Source: Monodelphis domestica
Taxonomy: Eukaryota > Chordata > Mammalia > Didelphimorphia > Didelphidae
Length of the DNA stretch: 64,000 nucleotides
Assembly: GCF_027887165.1 (NCBI RefSeq)
Contig: NC_077232.1
Coordinates: forward strand, 81,233,483-81,297,482
Direction of reading: 5' to 3'
Translations under genes and position numbers: made by a program
Part shown: positions 11,705-22,639 of the stretch, one piece after another
How positions within the stretch are numbered: the stretch's first letter is position 1
Layout: the number at the start of each line of letters is the position of its first letter
The notes under the pieces: generated by a model
Told to the model about the DNA's origin: nothing
The model's input: the letters and a program-made list of their open reading frames with translations, nothing else
The model's database searches: none

Positions 11705-12232
11705 TTTTTTTTTACTTTTTTTAAATCATATGTAGAAACAACTTTTTACAATTGTTTTCTTACATTTTGTGATTAGAATTCTTTCCCTCCTTCCCATCCC
11801 CACATCCCCAACTCAGTAAATGGTCTGTTTTGGTGCTTTTATACAATGCATATTATCATATTCCCCGTGCTGTGACAGAAAATACATATCCCAAACACAA
11901 TTTTTAAAAAACCTCATGAGGGAAGTGGAATGAAAGATGGTGATTCTTTGATCTGCAATCCTATTCCAACCATTCCTTCTTCGGCTTTGGATAGCATTTT
12001 TTGTCATGAGATTCTTTGGGTTATCTTGGGACCTTATTTTCCTGATTTCCCTATTTAGTTCTTTACAGTTGATCATTCAATATTTCTGTTACTGTATATA
12101 CTGTTCTCCTGGTTCTGCGCACTTCACTTTGCATTAGTTCACATAAGTCTTTGCAGATTTTTCCAAACTCATCCTGTTCATCATTTCTTATGGCACAATA
12201 GTATTCCACTGCAACCATACACCACAACTTGA
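11705..12232 (-). mobile_element. L1 3' end, antisense
   Basis: Starts with a T-rich tail (11704-11725), then the reverse of the L1 3' UTR and the last part of ORF2, ending near 'caaccatacaccacaacttg'. Confidence 0.7.
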
Positions 12233-12840
12233 CCAACTCTGAGACACTACCTCACACCTATCATATTGAGTAATATGACCAAAAGGGAAAATGGTAAATG
12301 TTGGAGGGAATATGGGAAAATTGGGATACTAATACACTGTTGGTGGAATTGTGAACTGATGCATCCATTCTGGAGAGCAATCTGGACCCACACCCAAAGG
12401 GTATATAAGTATAAAAGTATATATACTCTTTGACCCAGTAATACCACTATTGGGTTTGTATCCCAAAGAGATCAGAGATAAGGGGAAAGCACCTACTTAT
12501 ACTAATGTACTATTGTTAGAATTGTGACTTGTTCCCCAAAAAATAGACTAAACTGTTCATACCTGGCCTCCAGGCCAATGTTAGCACCACTGGGTATGTA
12601 GCCCAAGGAAACCAAACATAGAAGAAAAAATGCCATGAATGCCTAAGTATTTATAGCAGCAATTTTTTATGGTGGCAAAAAAATAAACCCTAGAAACAGT
12701 GGGTCCCTACAGTTGGGGAATGCCCTTAATAAATTGTGGTATGTTGATGTAATATAGTATTCTGCCATAAGAAATATCATATATGAAGATTTCAAAGAAA
12801 TCCAGTATAATTTCTACAAATTGATACAGAGCAAATACTC
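12233..12840 (+). mobile_element. L1 ORF2 C-terminal fragment, sense
   Basis: Contains the equivalents of the L1 'GTTGGTGGAATTGTGAACTGATGCA' block and 'CATTCTGGAGAGCAATCTGGA', and of the ORF2 stop region 'GTTGGGGAATG'. It abuts the antisense L1 at 11705-12232 head to head. Their contents overlap, so they are two insertions rather than a simple twin-priming inversion. Confidence 0.7.
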
Positions 12841-12844
12841 AAAA

Positions 12845-12995
12845 CATTCCCTGGAAGATAAGTGCTATCATTATTATCCCCATTTTAGAGATAGGAGACA
12901 GTGGCAGATAGAGTTTAATTATTTTCCCAAGGTCTAAGGCCATATTTGAACTTAGATTTTCTAAACTTGAGGTCATGGCTACCTCAGGAGAAAGT
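12845..12995 (-). repeat. MIR/CORE-SINE fragment
   Basis: Antisense MIR pattern: 'gtgctatcattattatccccattttagagatagg' then 'cccaaggtctaaggcc'. Confidence 0.5.
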
Positions 12996-13124
12996 ATAAA
13001 CTGTCAATCCTGGTAAATGTCTTGTTTTATTTTATTGTATTTATTTAAGGAAATGGTGGGTTTGTCAGGGATGGGGCAGCACAGGATATTGAGAAAGGCT
13101 AGTGATAAACCTTTTAATTTTTAT

Positions 13125-13327
13125 TTATTTTTTTAAACACTTACCTTTCATCTTGGAATCAATACTGTGTATTGGTTCCAAGGCAGAAGAGTGGTAATGG
13201 CTAGACAATGGGGGTCAAGTGATTTGCCCAGGGTCATACAACTGGGAAGTGTCTAAGGCCAGATTTGAACCTAGGACCTCTCGTCTCTAGGCCTGGTTCT
13301 CAATCCACTGAGCCACCCAGCTGCCCC
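13125..13327 (-). repeat. tRNA-derived marsupial SINE (class seen throughout the window)
   Basis: Read antisense: T-rich tail, 'cttacctttcatcttggaatcaatactg', 'ggttccaaggcagaagag', 'gggtcatacaactgggaag', 'ccactgagccacccagctgcccc'. Nearly full length. The other SINEs of this family below show the same order. Confidence 0.85.
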
Positions 13328-13364
13328 CAATAACTATTTATTAAAAATTTTTTCAATCTTTTTC

Positions 13365-13560
13365 AAAGAAAGGATTGGACTTGTTCTGCTTAGCCCCAAG
13401 GTAGAAGTAGAAGGCAGAAGTAGGGGAAGTGGCAGAGAGGCAGATTTTAGCTCCATATTTTTAATGGATAAATTTTGTTTCAACATTTTACATAACCCAA
13501 CATGTAAGTAGACCTCCCTTCCAAAGTACAACACCATTCCACCCCAAGTAGTCCTAGAAG
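13365..13560 (+). repeat. CR1/L3 LINE fragment
   Basis: 'aaggattggacttgttctgcttagccccaaggtagaag' matches the CR1/L3 'GATTAGACTTGTTCTGTTTGGCCCCAGAGGGCAG' block. The rest is diverged. Confidence 0.5.
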
Positions 13561-13630
13561 ACTAAAAGAGCAAGTGCTAGTCACAATTTACCATCTACCC
13601 CCTTCCCCCCTACCAAGATTAGGTTTCTTT

Positions 13631-13890
13631 CTCTCTTACTCAAACTGGAAAGATTGTAGCCACTCACAGTCCAATCACATTGCTGAAAACCTTAGAAGCT
13701 TTGACTGGGTTCATCTCTGATCTGGACTGATTACCCCCTTTCTTAAGCAACCCCACTCCCAGAAACTCACCATATTGGTGCCAGTCTTAGCCCAGACACG
13801 TGATCAGCTTTAGCTTGATTAGAGCTCAAAACTCAAGGGATCCACCAGCCTCAGCCCAATAACAGGAATTACAGGTATGCACCACCACTT
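13631..13890 (-). pseudogene. RN7SL pseudogene: 7SL RNA (signal recognition particle RNA) pseudogene
   Basis: On the + strand this reads as the reverse complement of nearly the whole 7SL RNA. The 5' Alu domain is recognisable at 13830-13888, with blocks such as ccaccagcctcagccc, ggaattacaggtatgc and accacca. In the middle, aactcaccatattggtgcc (13766-13784) matches the S domain around the 7SL ATATGGTGACCT segment, and tcttaagcaaccc (13740-13752) matches the nearby GTTGCCTAAGGA. The 3' domain is represented by gtagccactcacag (13656-13669). Length is about 260 bp against about 300 for the functional RNA. Many substitutions and small gaps rule out function. A tail or target-site duplication is not clear. 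Confidence 0.7.
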
Positions 13891-14150
13891 ATTCAAAGAA
13901 GATGGACTTTATCTTTAATAAATTATAAATATTAGTACCAATGTTGTCTATTATAATTGTTCTGAGTCTTGATGCTGTTTAGTCACCGTATTTGTATAGC
14001 TGTAGGCATTGCTTTTGTTGTGGTGATTCTGCTTTTGGGTCACTATAGATTGTAGCTCCATATGAGAGCTCTCCAAAAGTGAAGGAAGGATGATCTGCCT
14101 TCAATCCCCCAGATCAGTAATGACTTTTCTTCCCTAGTAGACACCATGTG
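13891..14150. other. Unassigned AT-rich sequence
   Basis: No repeat family or gene signal recognised between the 7SL pseudogene and the next L1 fragment. Confidence 0.4.
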
Positions 14151-15145
14151 GAAAATTTATATCTCTGAGTGCCTATAGCAATAAATCAAGAAGGAGAAGA
14201 TCATTGAATTAGGTTTGCAACTTAAAAACTTGGAAAAAAAACAAATTGAAAATCCCCAGATAAAAACTAAACTGGAAATTCTAAAAACTCAAGGACAAAT
14301 TAATAAAATTGAAAGTAAAAGAACTATTGAACTAATAAATAAGACTAGGAGCTAGTACTTTTGAGAAAAAAACCCATAAAATACTGGTTAATCTAATAAA
14401 AAAAGGAGGAAGAGAACCAAATTAACAGTATCAAAGATGAAAAGGGGGACCTCACCTCCAACGAAGAGGAAATTAAGATAATTATTTAAAACTATTTTTG
14501 CCCAATTACATGGCAATAAATATGACAATCTAGGTGAAATTTGGTGAATATTGGTGAAAATGGGTGAATATTTACAAAAATATAAATTGCCTAGATTATC
14601 AAAAGAGGAAATAGAATACTTAAATAATCCCATATCAGAAAAAGAAATTGAATAAGCCGTCAAAGAACTCCCTAAGAAAAAATCTCCAGGGCCAAATGGA
14701 TTCACAAGTGAATTCTATAAAACATTCAAAGAACAACTAATCCCAATATTATACAAACTATTTGACAGAATAAGCAAAGAAGGAGTTCTATTAAATTCCG
14801 TTTCTGACACAAATATGGTACTGATTCCAAAGCCAGACAGGCCAAAAACAGAGAAAGAAAACTACAGACCAATCTCCCTAATGAACATAGATGCAAAAAT
14901 CTTAAATAAAATAGTAGCAAAAAGACTCCAGCAAGTGATCATCAGGGTTATATGCTATGACCAGGTAGGATTTATACCAGGAATGCAAGGATGGTTCAAT
15001 ATTAGGAAAACCATCCACATAATTGATCATATCAACAAGCAAACCAACAAAAACCACACGATTATCTCAATAGATGCAGAAAAAGCCTTTGACAAAATAC
15101 AACATTCATTCCTATTGAAAACACTAGAAAGTATAGGAATAGTGG
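14150..15145 (+). mobile_element. L1 ORF2 internal fragment (pre-RT and RT)
   Basis: Matches in order the L1 at 35.2-36.2 kb, starting at 'atatctctgagtgcctatagca' and ending at 'ctagaaagtataggaata'. The frame from 14815 gives a continuous reverse-transcriptase N-terminal part, with [24 protein letters not shown] and SIDAEKAFD, the last containing the first catalytic Asp. The YxDD region and everything 3' are absent. Sequence switches to L2 at about 15146. Truncated at both ends and non-functional. Confidence 0.85.
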
Positions 15146-15265
15146 ACCCCATAGAGCATTTTTACATATTTTCGAGCTTTCATCATGGAACAGTGTGTGT
15201 TATAGTCTGTGCTTCCCCAGCACTGAGCACCATCTTCTGTAGTAGGTGCTTAATAAATGGATTTT
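15146..15265 (+). repeat. L2 LINE 3' end
   Basis: 'tccccagcactgagcaccatcttctgtagtaggtgcttaataaatgga' is the diagnostic L2 terminus. Confidence 0.6.
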
Positions 15266-15945
15266 TAAAAATGATTCCTAAATATTTATGGAAATAGCAA
15301 ATATACCCTCCCTGAACAGAAGAGGAAACCAACATCCCAAGAGGGAAACTCCAAGGTAGATTCCACAGGTAGTAACCAGCAAAGCCTAGATTTGCTCTAC
15401 ATACTCTCCATACTGCCTCTGCTTTGTCAAAAGGATTCAGAATCAGGAGCCTTTGAGGTCTCTCTGCTCCCTCTGAGATTCTAGGATTCTATAATTCTAA
15501 AAACAAATATTCCTAAAGTGATGCTGCCTCTTTGGTCCTGACCCTTGAGCCACCTTTTTTTCCTTCAGTAATTAATGAGATGTCTCTCTCCCCCTTCTGG
15601 CTATCCCAGCCTCTGCCCTGCTTTCTACTGGAATGGATTAGTTTCTTGTCTTTCTCAGAATCAGCCTCTCATGGACCTCCTGGTTCTTTTCCTGCTTTTT
15701 CTCTCCAGTGGCTCTGGGGGAATTTTAAAGGAGAAATACAAAATAGTTCAGTATCTGTCCCTACTTTTGCTCATTCCGCCCCTAAACCTTGTGGGTGAAT
15801 AGACACTGGGAGGTTTTATTAAAGGCTTGACCCTTTAAAACATTTGTGGGGGAAGGGGAAACATGGAGACTTCACTAGTTGGAAAGGTTTCCTCACAATA
15901 ACTCCAGCCCAAATCTGTGTCACTTTCCCCAGGGCTGAACAGGAA
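15266..15945. other. No gene or repeat recognised
   Basis: Moderate GC, single-copy-looking. Two overlapping frames around 15532-15802 lack splice-consistent structure or any family resemblance. Confidence 0.4.
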
Positions 15946-16105
15946 TAATCACTTACATCTGTGCTTTAGAGTTTCCAGAAACTTTTCTCATCCATTATCT
16001 CATTTATTTCTCTAAAAATCCCTAAGAAGGTAGGGCAGAGATTACAAGTCCCATTTTACAATAGAAGAAACAGAGAAAGATGGAATGATTTTGCCCAACA
16101 TATTT
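15946..16105 (-). repeat. MIR/CORE-SINE fragment
   Basis: Antisense pattern 'acttacatctgtgctttagagtttcc..attatctcatttatt..cccattttacaatagaagaaac'. Confidence 0.5.
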
Positions 16106-16194
16106 TGAAGGCTGTTATGTGGAAATGGGATGGATTTGTTCTTAATGGTTCCTCTGGACAAAACTGAGATTCTAGGTTTCACCCAAGGAAAAAC

Positions 16195-16515
16195 CTCTGC
16201 ATAATTAGAATGCTCCAGAAGTGGAATGGACTACCTTGAGAGTAGTAAGTTTAATAATAATAATAATAATCTTTACCTTCTGTCTTAGTAACAAATCTAA
16301 GACTGAAGGGCAAACATTAGGGAAACAAAGTTAAATGACTTGCCTAGGGTCACACAACTAGAAAGTTTTGGAGGCCATCTGGTCCCCAGGTCTGGTGCTC
16401 TATTCACTGAGTCACCTCATTGCCCTGATAGTGAGTTCTTCACATAAGGTCTTCAAGCAAAGGTTAGTTGACCAGTGGTCAGGAATGTCATGGGGGGCAT
16501 TGGGTAAAATGTCTT
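16195..16515 (+). repeat. CR1/L3 LINE fragment split by a SINE
   Basis: 'aatgctccagaagtggaatggactaccttgagagtag' before 16258 continues as 'agtgagttcttcacataaggtcttcaagcaaaggttag' after 16427. Both halves follow the CR1/L3 3' region in order, so the SINE at 16258-16427 inserted into it. Confidence 0.6.
16258..16427 (-). repeat. tRNA-derived marsupial SINE (diverged)
   Basis: Antisense family order, with an (AAT)n-type tail at 16254-16272 and a degenerate 'cactgagtcacctcattgccc' head. Confidence 0.7.
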
Positions 16516-16634
16516 CTGAGGTCATTTATGAGATATCAGATTAAAAAATGACAAGACTTGGTGACAGACTAGTCAAAATGGAGGCAGGGAAGATCTCAAG
16601 GCAAGAATCACAAACATAAAAACAAAAGGTAAGT

Positions 16635-16735
16635 ATTGTCTAGTGTTTAAAGTTTGCAGATCACTTCACATTATCTCATTTGACCCCACAATCACCTGCT
16701 AAGGCAGGTACAGTAATTATAGTTTTAGTGGAGCA
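16635..16735 (-). repeat. CORE-SINE fragment
   Basis: 'tttaaagtttgcagatcacttcacattatctcatttgaccccacaatcacc' is the antisense CORE domain of Mar1/MIR-type SINEs. Confidence 0.55.
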
Positions 16736-16814
16736 GAATTTGAGTTTCAGTGCCGAATAGACACTCCTCTAGGAACTATGAGAGACAAGACTTGAATGTA
16801 AGTCTTTTTATTTT

Positions 16815-17427
16815 TAAGTTTGGGAAAATTTTATTCAATTAATTGAAAATATTTTTCCATGGTTACAAGATTCCTGTTCTTTCCCTCCCCTCCCCCTTCC
16901 TCCCTCCCATAGTTGATGAGCCATTCCACTGGGTTTTACTTGTGTTATTTGATCAAGACCCATTTCCATAGTATTGACATTTGCACTAGGGTGATCATTT
17001 AGAGTTTGCATCCCCAATCAAATCCCCATAAACCCATGTGATCAAGGAGTTGTTTTTCTTCAGTGTTTCTACTCCCACAGTTTTCCCTCTGAATATGGAT
17101 AGTATTCTTTCTCAAAAATCCTTCCTAGTTGCTCATGATCACTATATTGCCACTAATGGAGAAATCCATTACATTTGATTGTACCACAGTGTATCATGAT
17201 GTCTCTGTGTACAATGTTCTCCTGGTTTTGCTCCTCTCACTCTGCATCACTTCCTGGAGGTCATTCCAGTCTCCATGGAATTCCTCCAGTTCATTATTCC
17301 TTTGAGCACAATAGTATTCCATCACCAACATATACCACAATTTGTTCAGCCATTCCCCAATTGAAAGGCATCCCCTCATTTTCCAATTTTTTTTGCCACC
17401 ACAAAGAGCACCACTATGAATATTTCT
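16815..17427 (-). mobile_element. L1 3' end, antisense
   Basis: Reverse of the L1 3' UTR and ORF2 C-terminus, closely similar to 22755-23428 and to 37.85-38.4 kb. The A-rich tail is at the left. The right end abuts a SINE of the same orientation. Confidence 0.85.
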
Positions 17428-17635
17428 GTTTATTTATTTAAAACCCTTACCTTCCCTCTTGGAGTCAATACTGTGTATTGGCTCCAAGGCAGAAGAGTGG
17501 TAAGGGCTAGGCAATGGGGGTCAAGGGACTTGCCCAGGGTCACACAGCTGGGAAGTGTCCGAGGTCAGATTTGAACCCAGGACCTCTTGCCTCTAGGCCT
17601 GGTTCTCAATCCACTGAGCCACCCAGCTGCCCCCT
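17428..17635 (-). repeat. tRNA-derived marsupial SINE
   Basis: Nearly full-length antisense copy from 'aaacccttaccttccctcttggag' to 'ccacccagctgcccc', little diverged. Confidence 0.9.
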
Positions 17636-17815
17636 AAATGTTTTGATTCTATGATCAAAATGAGACCAGATCAGTCAGTAGTGTCATAGGGCAAACAAAA
17701 AGCTAACAGTCATGGGACTGATTGTATCATATATAGGACCAGGGAGGTGATAGTTCTGTAACTCTTTACTCTGGCTAGACCTCATCTGGGATAGTGTGTT
17801 TCATTCTGAGCAATG

Positions 17816-18090
17816 TTGTTTTTATTATTATTTATTTTTATTAGCAAGTGCTTATTTTCTCACCCACCCCCACTGGGTGATGGAAAGAAGGTGGAAAACC
17901 CCTTTGTTACAAGCATAATCAAGCATGCCCACATCCAAAAAATGAATGCCTTATTCTACAACTTGAATCCATCACATCTCTGTCAGGAGGGGGGTAATAT
18001 GCTTCCCTCATCAGTCCTTTGTAAGCATATTTGGTCATTACATTGATTAGAGTTTTTAAGTCTTTTAAAAGTGCTTGTCTCTTCACCATG
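17816..18090 (-). mobile_element. Older L1 3' UTR fragment, antisense
   Basis: T-rich start, then 'aacttgaatccatcacatctctgtcaggagg' and 'ttggtcattacattgattagag', a block seen in older marsupial-type L1 3' regions. The family is remembered, not checked. Confidence 0.5.
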
Positions 18091-18099
18091 GTGGGTTGT

Positions 18100-18275
18100 T
18101 GTTGTTTTTTAACCCTTACCTTCTGTCTTAGAATTGATACTAAGTATCATTTCCAAGGCAAAAGTGACTTGCCCAGGGTCACACAGTCAGGAAATATTTG
18201 AGGCTAGATTTGAACCCAGGACCTCCTAACTCCAAACTTGGCTCTCTATCCACTGAGCCACCTACCTGTCCTGCA
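18100..18275 (-). repeat. tRNA-derived marsupial SINE
   Basis: Antisense family order with a central deletion of the 'gcagaagagtggtaagggc' block. Confidence 0.8.
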
Positions 18276-18936
18276 CCATGGTTTAGTTTTTGTTTTTGTT
18301 TGCTGAGGGGGACTTTTAAAAATTGGTATACATCCAGAGGATGGCATCCAAGATGAAAAAAGTCCTTGGGGATCATGGTATGTGATGATAGATTGAAGGA
18401 TTTGAAGGTATTTAACACAAAGAAAAGCCCCTGTGTATGTGTATAAAGATATCATAGTTAATTCTCAATTATTTGAAGAGCTATTATGTGGAAGAGAGAT
18501 TAGACTGGTTCAGTTTGGTCCCAGAGGGCATGAATTAGAAGCTAAGAGTGGGTGTGGCAGCAGCCAGAAAAACCTTCCTTATAATTACAGTTATGCCAAA
18601 GTAGAATGGGCTGCCCGGGGAGGAGGGGTTTCCCCCCACTAGTGGTTTAGAGTAAAGGCTCATTACACCAGCCATCATGAAAAGTCTCTTCCAACTCTGA
18701 GATTCTATGATTCCATAAGTGAATGAGATCTCTGAGGAAGAGGGTAGAGAGAGATCAAGAAACCGAGAGGAAAACATTGGAGAGTCCCTAGAGTTAGGGG
18801 ACAGAAGCCATCATAAAAGCTAGGAAAGAAAACTGAAAAGGAGGAGAGGGAGAGCCATGGAGGTTCACTGACAGGGTGGTTCAACCCAAAGAGGGAGAAA
18901 GTTTGAAGGAGATGGAGAAAGGTGACCAGTACTGGC

Positions 18937-18996
18937 AAACACCACCACCACCACCACCACCACCACCATCACCACTACTACGACGACGACCACCAC
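18937..18996. repeat. (CAC)n microsatellite with CGA/CTA variants
   Basis: About ten CAC units, then 'catcaccactactacgacgacgaccaccacc'. Confidence 0.95.
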
Positions 18997-19225
18997 CTAG
19001 ATTTTATATAGTGCTTAACATGTGCCAGGACACTTTACAAGTGTCTCCTATGATCCTCACAGTAATCCTGAGAGGTAGGTGCTATTATTATCTTTGTAGA
19101 TAAGGAAACTGAGGCAAACAAATTAAGTGACTTTTCTAGGATAACCCAGTAAGTGTCTGAGACCAAAATTCAACTCAGGTCTTCCTGACTCAAGATCCAG
19201 ATGCACCACAATACCAAAGAGAAAT
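18997..19225 (-). repeat. CORE-SINE (Mar1/MIR-like)
   Basis: Antisense order 'atatagtgcttaacatgtgcc', 'gatcctcacagtaatcctgagaggtaggtgctattattatc', 'aactcaggtcttcctgactc'. The CAC microsatellite abuts its 3' end and may have grown from the tail. Confidence 0.65.
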
Positions 19226-19489
19226 GATTACATACTGAAAAGTCATTAGATTTACACATGACTTATTTATTACAAAATTTATATTAACCCATTGCTCCCT
19301 CTCTCATCAAGGATCCCTGGAGTATGATACAATCACAACTCTGTTTTACCTGGAAAAGGGAGAGGAATGTCCTCAGGGCAGTCTTTGGTAGGAGTAGGCA
19401 GTCATTGGTCCAAAAGTCTCAAAGTTTTGGGACAGAATGACTCTAAGTGTCATGGCTTCAAGGGAGCAGCTGGACTTCAGAGGCTCACA

Positions 19490-19690
19490 TACATGCAGAA
19501 TATTAAAGCTGGGAGGGACTTTAGAAACCAACCATTAGCCCAAATCCTTCATTTTAGAGGTAGGGAAAGAGAGGATCATAGAAGGGAAGAAGTTATACAG
19601 GTGGTAAGGAGCAGAAACAGGATTTCAGTTTGGCCCTGCTTCCTTGAGAAAATTATTCGGTCTAATCCCTTAATGACACAGGAAAACCTC
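19490..19690 (+). repeat. MIR-like SINE
   Basis: 'tattaaagctgggagggactttagaaaccaac..cattttagaggtaggg' follows the MIR-type pattern seen repeatedly here. 19230-19490 is unassigned. Confidence 0.5.
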
Positions 19691-19980
19691 TGAGAACTTT
19701 TCTGACCAAAATTTGGATGTAAAGCAGAGGTTTGAACTATAAGGAAATTGACTTTTGGGCCATGAAACCAAACAGTATAATTGTAGTGACCAGGCTTAGC
19801 TTTGGACACAAGCTCTATCCCCAATTGCAGAGGAGGGGCATTATGGGTATGGAATCTACTGTCAAACAGAAGCAATGTGTTGGTTGACTTTGTTCCTCTG
19901 CCTTTTTTCCCCCTATGTCACAAGAGGTAGTAAACTAGGTATAGAAGGGCGAAGAGATGTATTCTGAAATGAATGTGATA

Positions 19981-20172
19981 GTTTTAAAGCCCTTTCTTTC
20001 TGTCTTAGAATTAATACTCCATATGAGTTCCAAAGCAGAAGAGCAGTGAGGACTAGGCAATTAAGGTTACACAACTTACCTAGGCCCACACATCTAGGAA
20101 AGAAATGTCTGAGGTCAGATTTGAACCTAGGACCTCCCATCTCTAGTCCTGGTTCTCCATCCACTGAGCCAA
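19981..20172 (-). repeat. tRNA-derived marsupial SINE
   Basis: Antisense family order; last bases 'ccatccactgagccaac'. Confidence 0.8.
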
Positions 20173-20312
20173 CTTAAAATTTTATGCTTATTTTATTCCA
20201 ATAACAAATTTACACAAAAGTTTTCCAAAATTAAATGATTCATGTTTTCTTCCTCTCCTCTTATCTCCCTGTTCCTAGAGTGGACAAGCAATTCCACTGT
20301 GTTATTGTGATA
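20173..20312 (-). mobile_element. Short L1 3' UTR fragment, antisense
   Basis: 'ttcatgttttcttcctctcctcttatctccc..caagcaattccactgtgttat' equals the antisense L1 3' UTR. Confidence 0.55.
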
Positions 20313-20417
20313 TATATATATATTTAAGGCATTAAGGAATTAGCTATGGATTTCAATCATCCAAGTTATTTATATTCCCCAAAACAGATGCATGTTGCTT
20401 CAAGCAAACCTTGTATG

Positions 20418-20570
20418 TAAATGGAAAAGACTTTATAGAGATTATCTGGTCTGAACTATTCATCTTACCAATGGGGAAATGACTTGCCTAAGGTTACATG
20501 CCCAAAACATCAACAGGGTCAAACTAGATGGAATCTGACCCTAGTGTTCTTTCCACCACACCCTGTTAAA
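20418..20570 (+). repeat. MIR-like SINE
   Basis: 'tttatagagattatctggtctgaac..gacttgcctaaggttacatg' pattern. Confidence 0.45.
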
Positions 20571-20639
20571 AAGGGGCAAACCCACCCACAGGAAGGGTCA
20601 CATGAACCCAGACTGTGAGATAGCTGCCACCAACAGGAT

Positions 20640-21065
20640 TTTAGGCAGGAGATAGTGTCCAGTACAAGGGAAATCTCAGTGGCTTTCATCCTGGTCACAC
20701 TCCATCTGGTGTATCCTGTTTGTGTCTGGGTACCACAGGAAGGAAATTGACAAGCTACAGTGTTAAAATGGGGGCAACTAGAATAATAAGGGCATTGGGG
20801 GGTCACTGCTGTGAGAGGAGCCATTGAAAGAACTTGGATCGTTTAACCAGAAGAGACAGAGAAGGATGGTGCATAAACACTGTCTTCAAGTACTTGAAGG
20901 GTGGCTTTCTGGCAGAGAGATTAGATCCATTCTGCTCGCCCCCCCCTCCCCCAAGCAAGATGGGGCAAAGGAGAAGGGATGTGGGAAGAGGTAGAGCCCA
21001 GAAGGAGGAGGCTAACCAGCTGCCCTTGATTTCACATGTCAGCAACATTCTCTTTGCATAGGAAG
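20640..21065 (+). repeat. CR1/L3 LINE fragment
   Basis: 'cactgtcttcaagtacttgaagggtggctttctggcagagagattagatcc' is the CR1/L3 core. An internal C-rich run (20939-20951) interrupts it. Confidence 0.6.
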
Positions 21066-21229
21066 GCTCATTCTTTCTCATTTCCTGCAGGGCCTGGACT
21101 TTAATCACAAACTCCTCCTCTTTTTTTCTGGGGGGGGGGGGAAGGCCAGCTCATTTATGTTGTTGAATTTAGTGACATCTGCTGGTTGGTAAGGCCTCGC
21201 CTGGAGAAGCAAGGAGCAGTTCCAGTCCA

Positions 21230-21231
<2 letters not shown>

Positions 21232-21271
<40 letters not shown>

Positions 21272-21470
21272 AAATAAAACCCTTACTTTCTGTCTTAGAA
21301 TCAATACAATGTATTGGTTCCAAAGCAGAAGAGCCACAAGGACTGGACAATAGCAGGAGAGAGAGGTAAGTGACTTGGCCAGGGTCACACAGCTAGGAAG
21401 TATCTGGGGTTAGATTTTAACCCAGGACCTCCCATGTCTGAGCCTGGCTCTCCATCCACTGCTCCCCAGT
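21232..21470 (-). repeat. tRNA-derived marsupial SINE with (ATT)n tail
   Basis: (ATT)13 at 21232-21270 sits where the SINE tail would be, followed by the antisense family order to 'ccatccactgctcccc'. Confidence 0.85.
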
Positions 21471-21964
21471 CTACCCTTTCTGACATTTCTCATGTGCCTG
21501 ACCCTACAGCCGAGGGACAAATCCCAGCCCTGCTCTCTCTGGGGCTCAGCCTAGTTCTGTGGGATTTCACAGGTGTCAAATAGAACAATGCAGGACAGTA
21601 CATGATAAGGCACCCAACTGAATATAATTCCATTAAGACTTTGGGGAAGTCCCTTTCCCTCCCTTCCTGGAGCCTATTTCGTAATAATGAGGGAGTTGAA
21701 CTAGATGACCTCTAAATTCTCTTCTGGCTCCAAAGTTCATAGCAGTTTGGAGAGTCTTGCATTTTCCACCCTTTCTGTCATTCTTAAAAAATGTCTCCCT
21801 GACTCAATGGCCAACCTGTTATTCTTGCCTAAAAGGAAGCAAATGGACTTGATTCTATGTTATAATAATTATAATTGTTTAGAGTATTTTTTTGGTAATT
21901 TGTTACGGTTCTTTGTGATCTCCAGTTAAGACAAATAGATGAAAGTTATAAGGAGGCAGATTCT

Positions 21965-22075
21965 GATTCAATATAAGGAATTCATAAATTAGAATGGAAA
22001 AAGTGGAAGGATTGCTTTAGGAGGGAGTGAGTTCCCCACTGCTGAAGATGTTCAAGCAAGGATGTTTCAAATTGA
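21965..22075 (+). repeat. CR1/L3 LINE fragment
   Basis: 'tagaatggaaaaagtggaaggattg..agtgagttccccactgctgaagatgttcaagcaagg' matches the CR1/L3 3' part. Confidence 0.55.
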
Positions 22076-22335
22076 GACATATAGGATCATCTGAGCTGGC
22101 AGGAACCTTGGAATCCATTTTGTTTAATCCTCCTATTTTATAGAACAGGTACTTTGAAGGTCAGAAAGGTTAAGGGTTGCTGGAACTCACCCAGGAAAAA
22201 GCAGCAAAGCCTGGATTCAAACCCAGGACTTCATATTCCAATTTTGATGTGCTTTCCCCTGTACTTCACTGTCTCCTTAGATAACTTCCTTGAACTCCCA
22301 TAACCTCAAGGGTCCCTTCCAGTTCTGAGAGTTCA
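22076..22335 (+). repeat. MIR-like SINE
   Basis: 'gatcatctgagctggcaggaaccttgg', 'gtcagaaaggttaagg', 'attcaaacccaggacttcat'. Confidence 0.5.
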
Positions 22336-22639
22336 GCTCTGTGTAAAACAAACAGGACAAGTATTATTCTCCTTATTTTTCAGTAATTGGTACAAATACT
22401 CAGTCATCAGGAAGCCTCACCAGCTTTATCCATCACTTCACTGGTGACCCTCTTTAGGATTCAGCCCCAGAAGATTTCGATCTGGTCTGGCTGTAGTGTA
22501 CTCTTTAGCCAGCTGTCACAAGCCATTTCTCAGTGCTCTGCTTGGCACAAGCCCATTCTGAATCAAGGAGGCAGAACCTAAGCACTGCAGGGAACTCTTT
22601 GGTAGGAACAATGGCTTGGCATAGGGCTTATGTGGACGA

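Larger units (their letters stand above)
17680..18715 (+). repeat. CR1/L3 LINE copy broken by an L1 and a SINE
   Basis: The left part (17680-17815) carries 'gaccagggaggtgatagttctgtaactc' and 'ctcatctgggatagtgtg'. The right part (18290-18715) resumes in order with 'atccagaggatggcatccaagatg', 'gagattagactggttcagtttggtcccagagggc' and ends 'cttccaactctgagattctatgattc', the CR1 3' terminus with ATTCTATG repeats. Two later insertions lie between. Confidence 0.7.

Noticed and set aside
18937..18996. Short tandem units resembling a CRISPR-like array
   Set aside because: CAC trinucleotide microsatellite without spacers; the genome is vertebrate.
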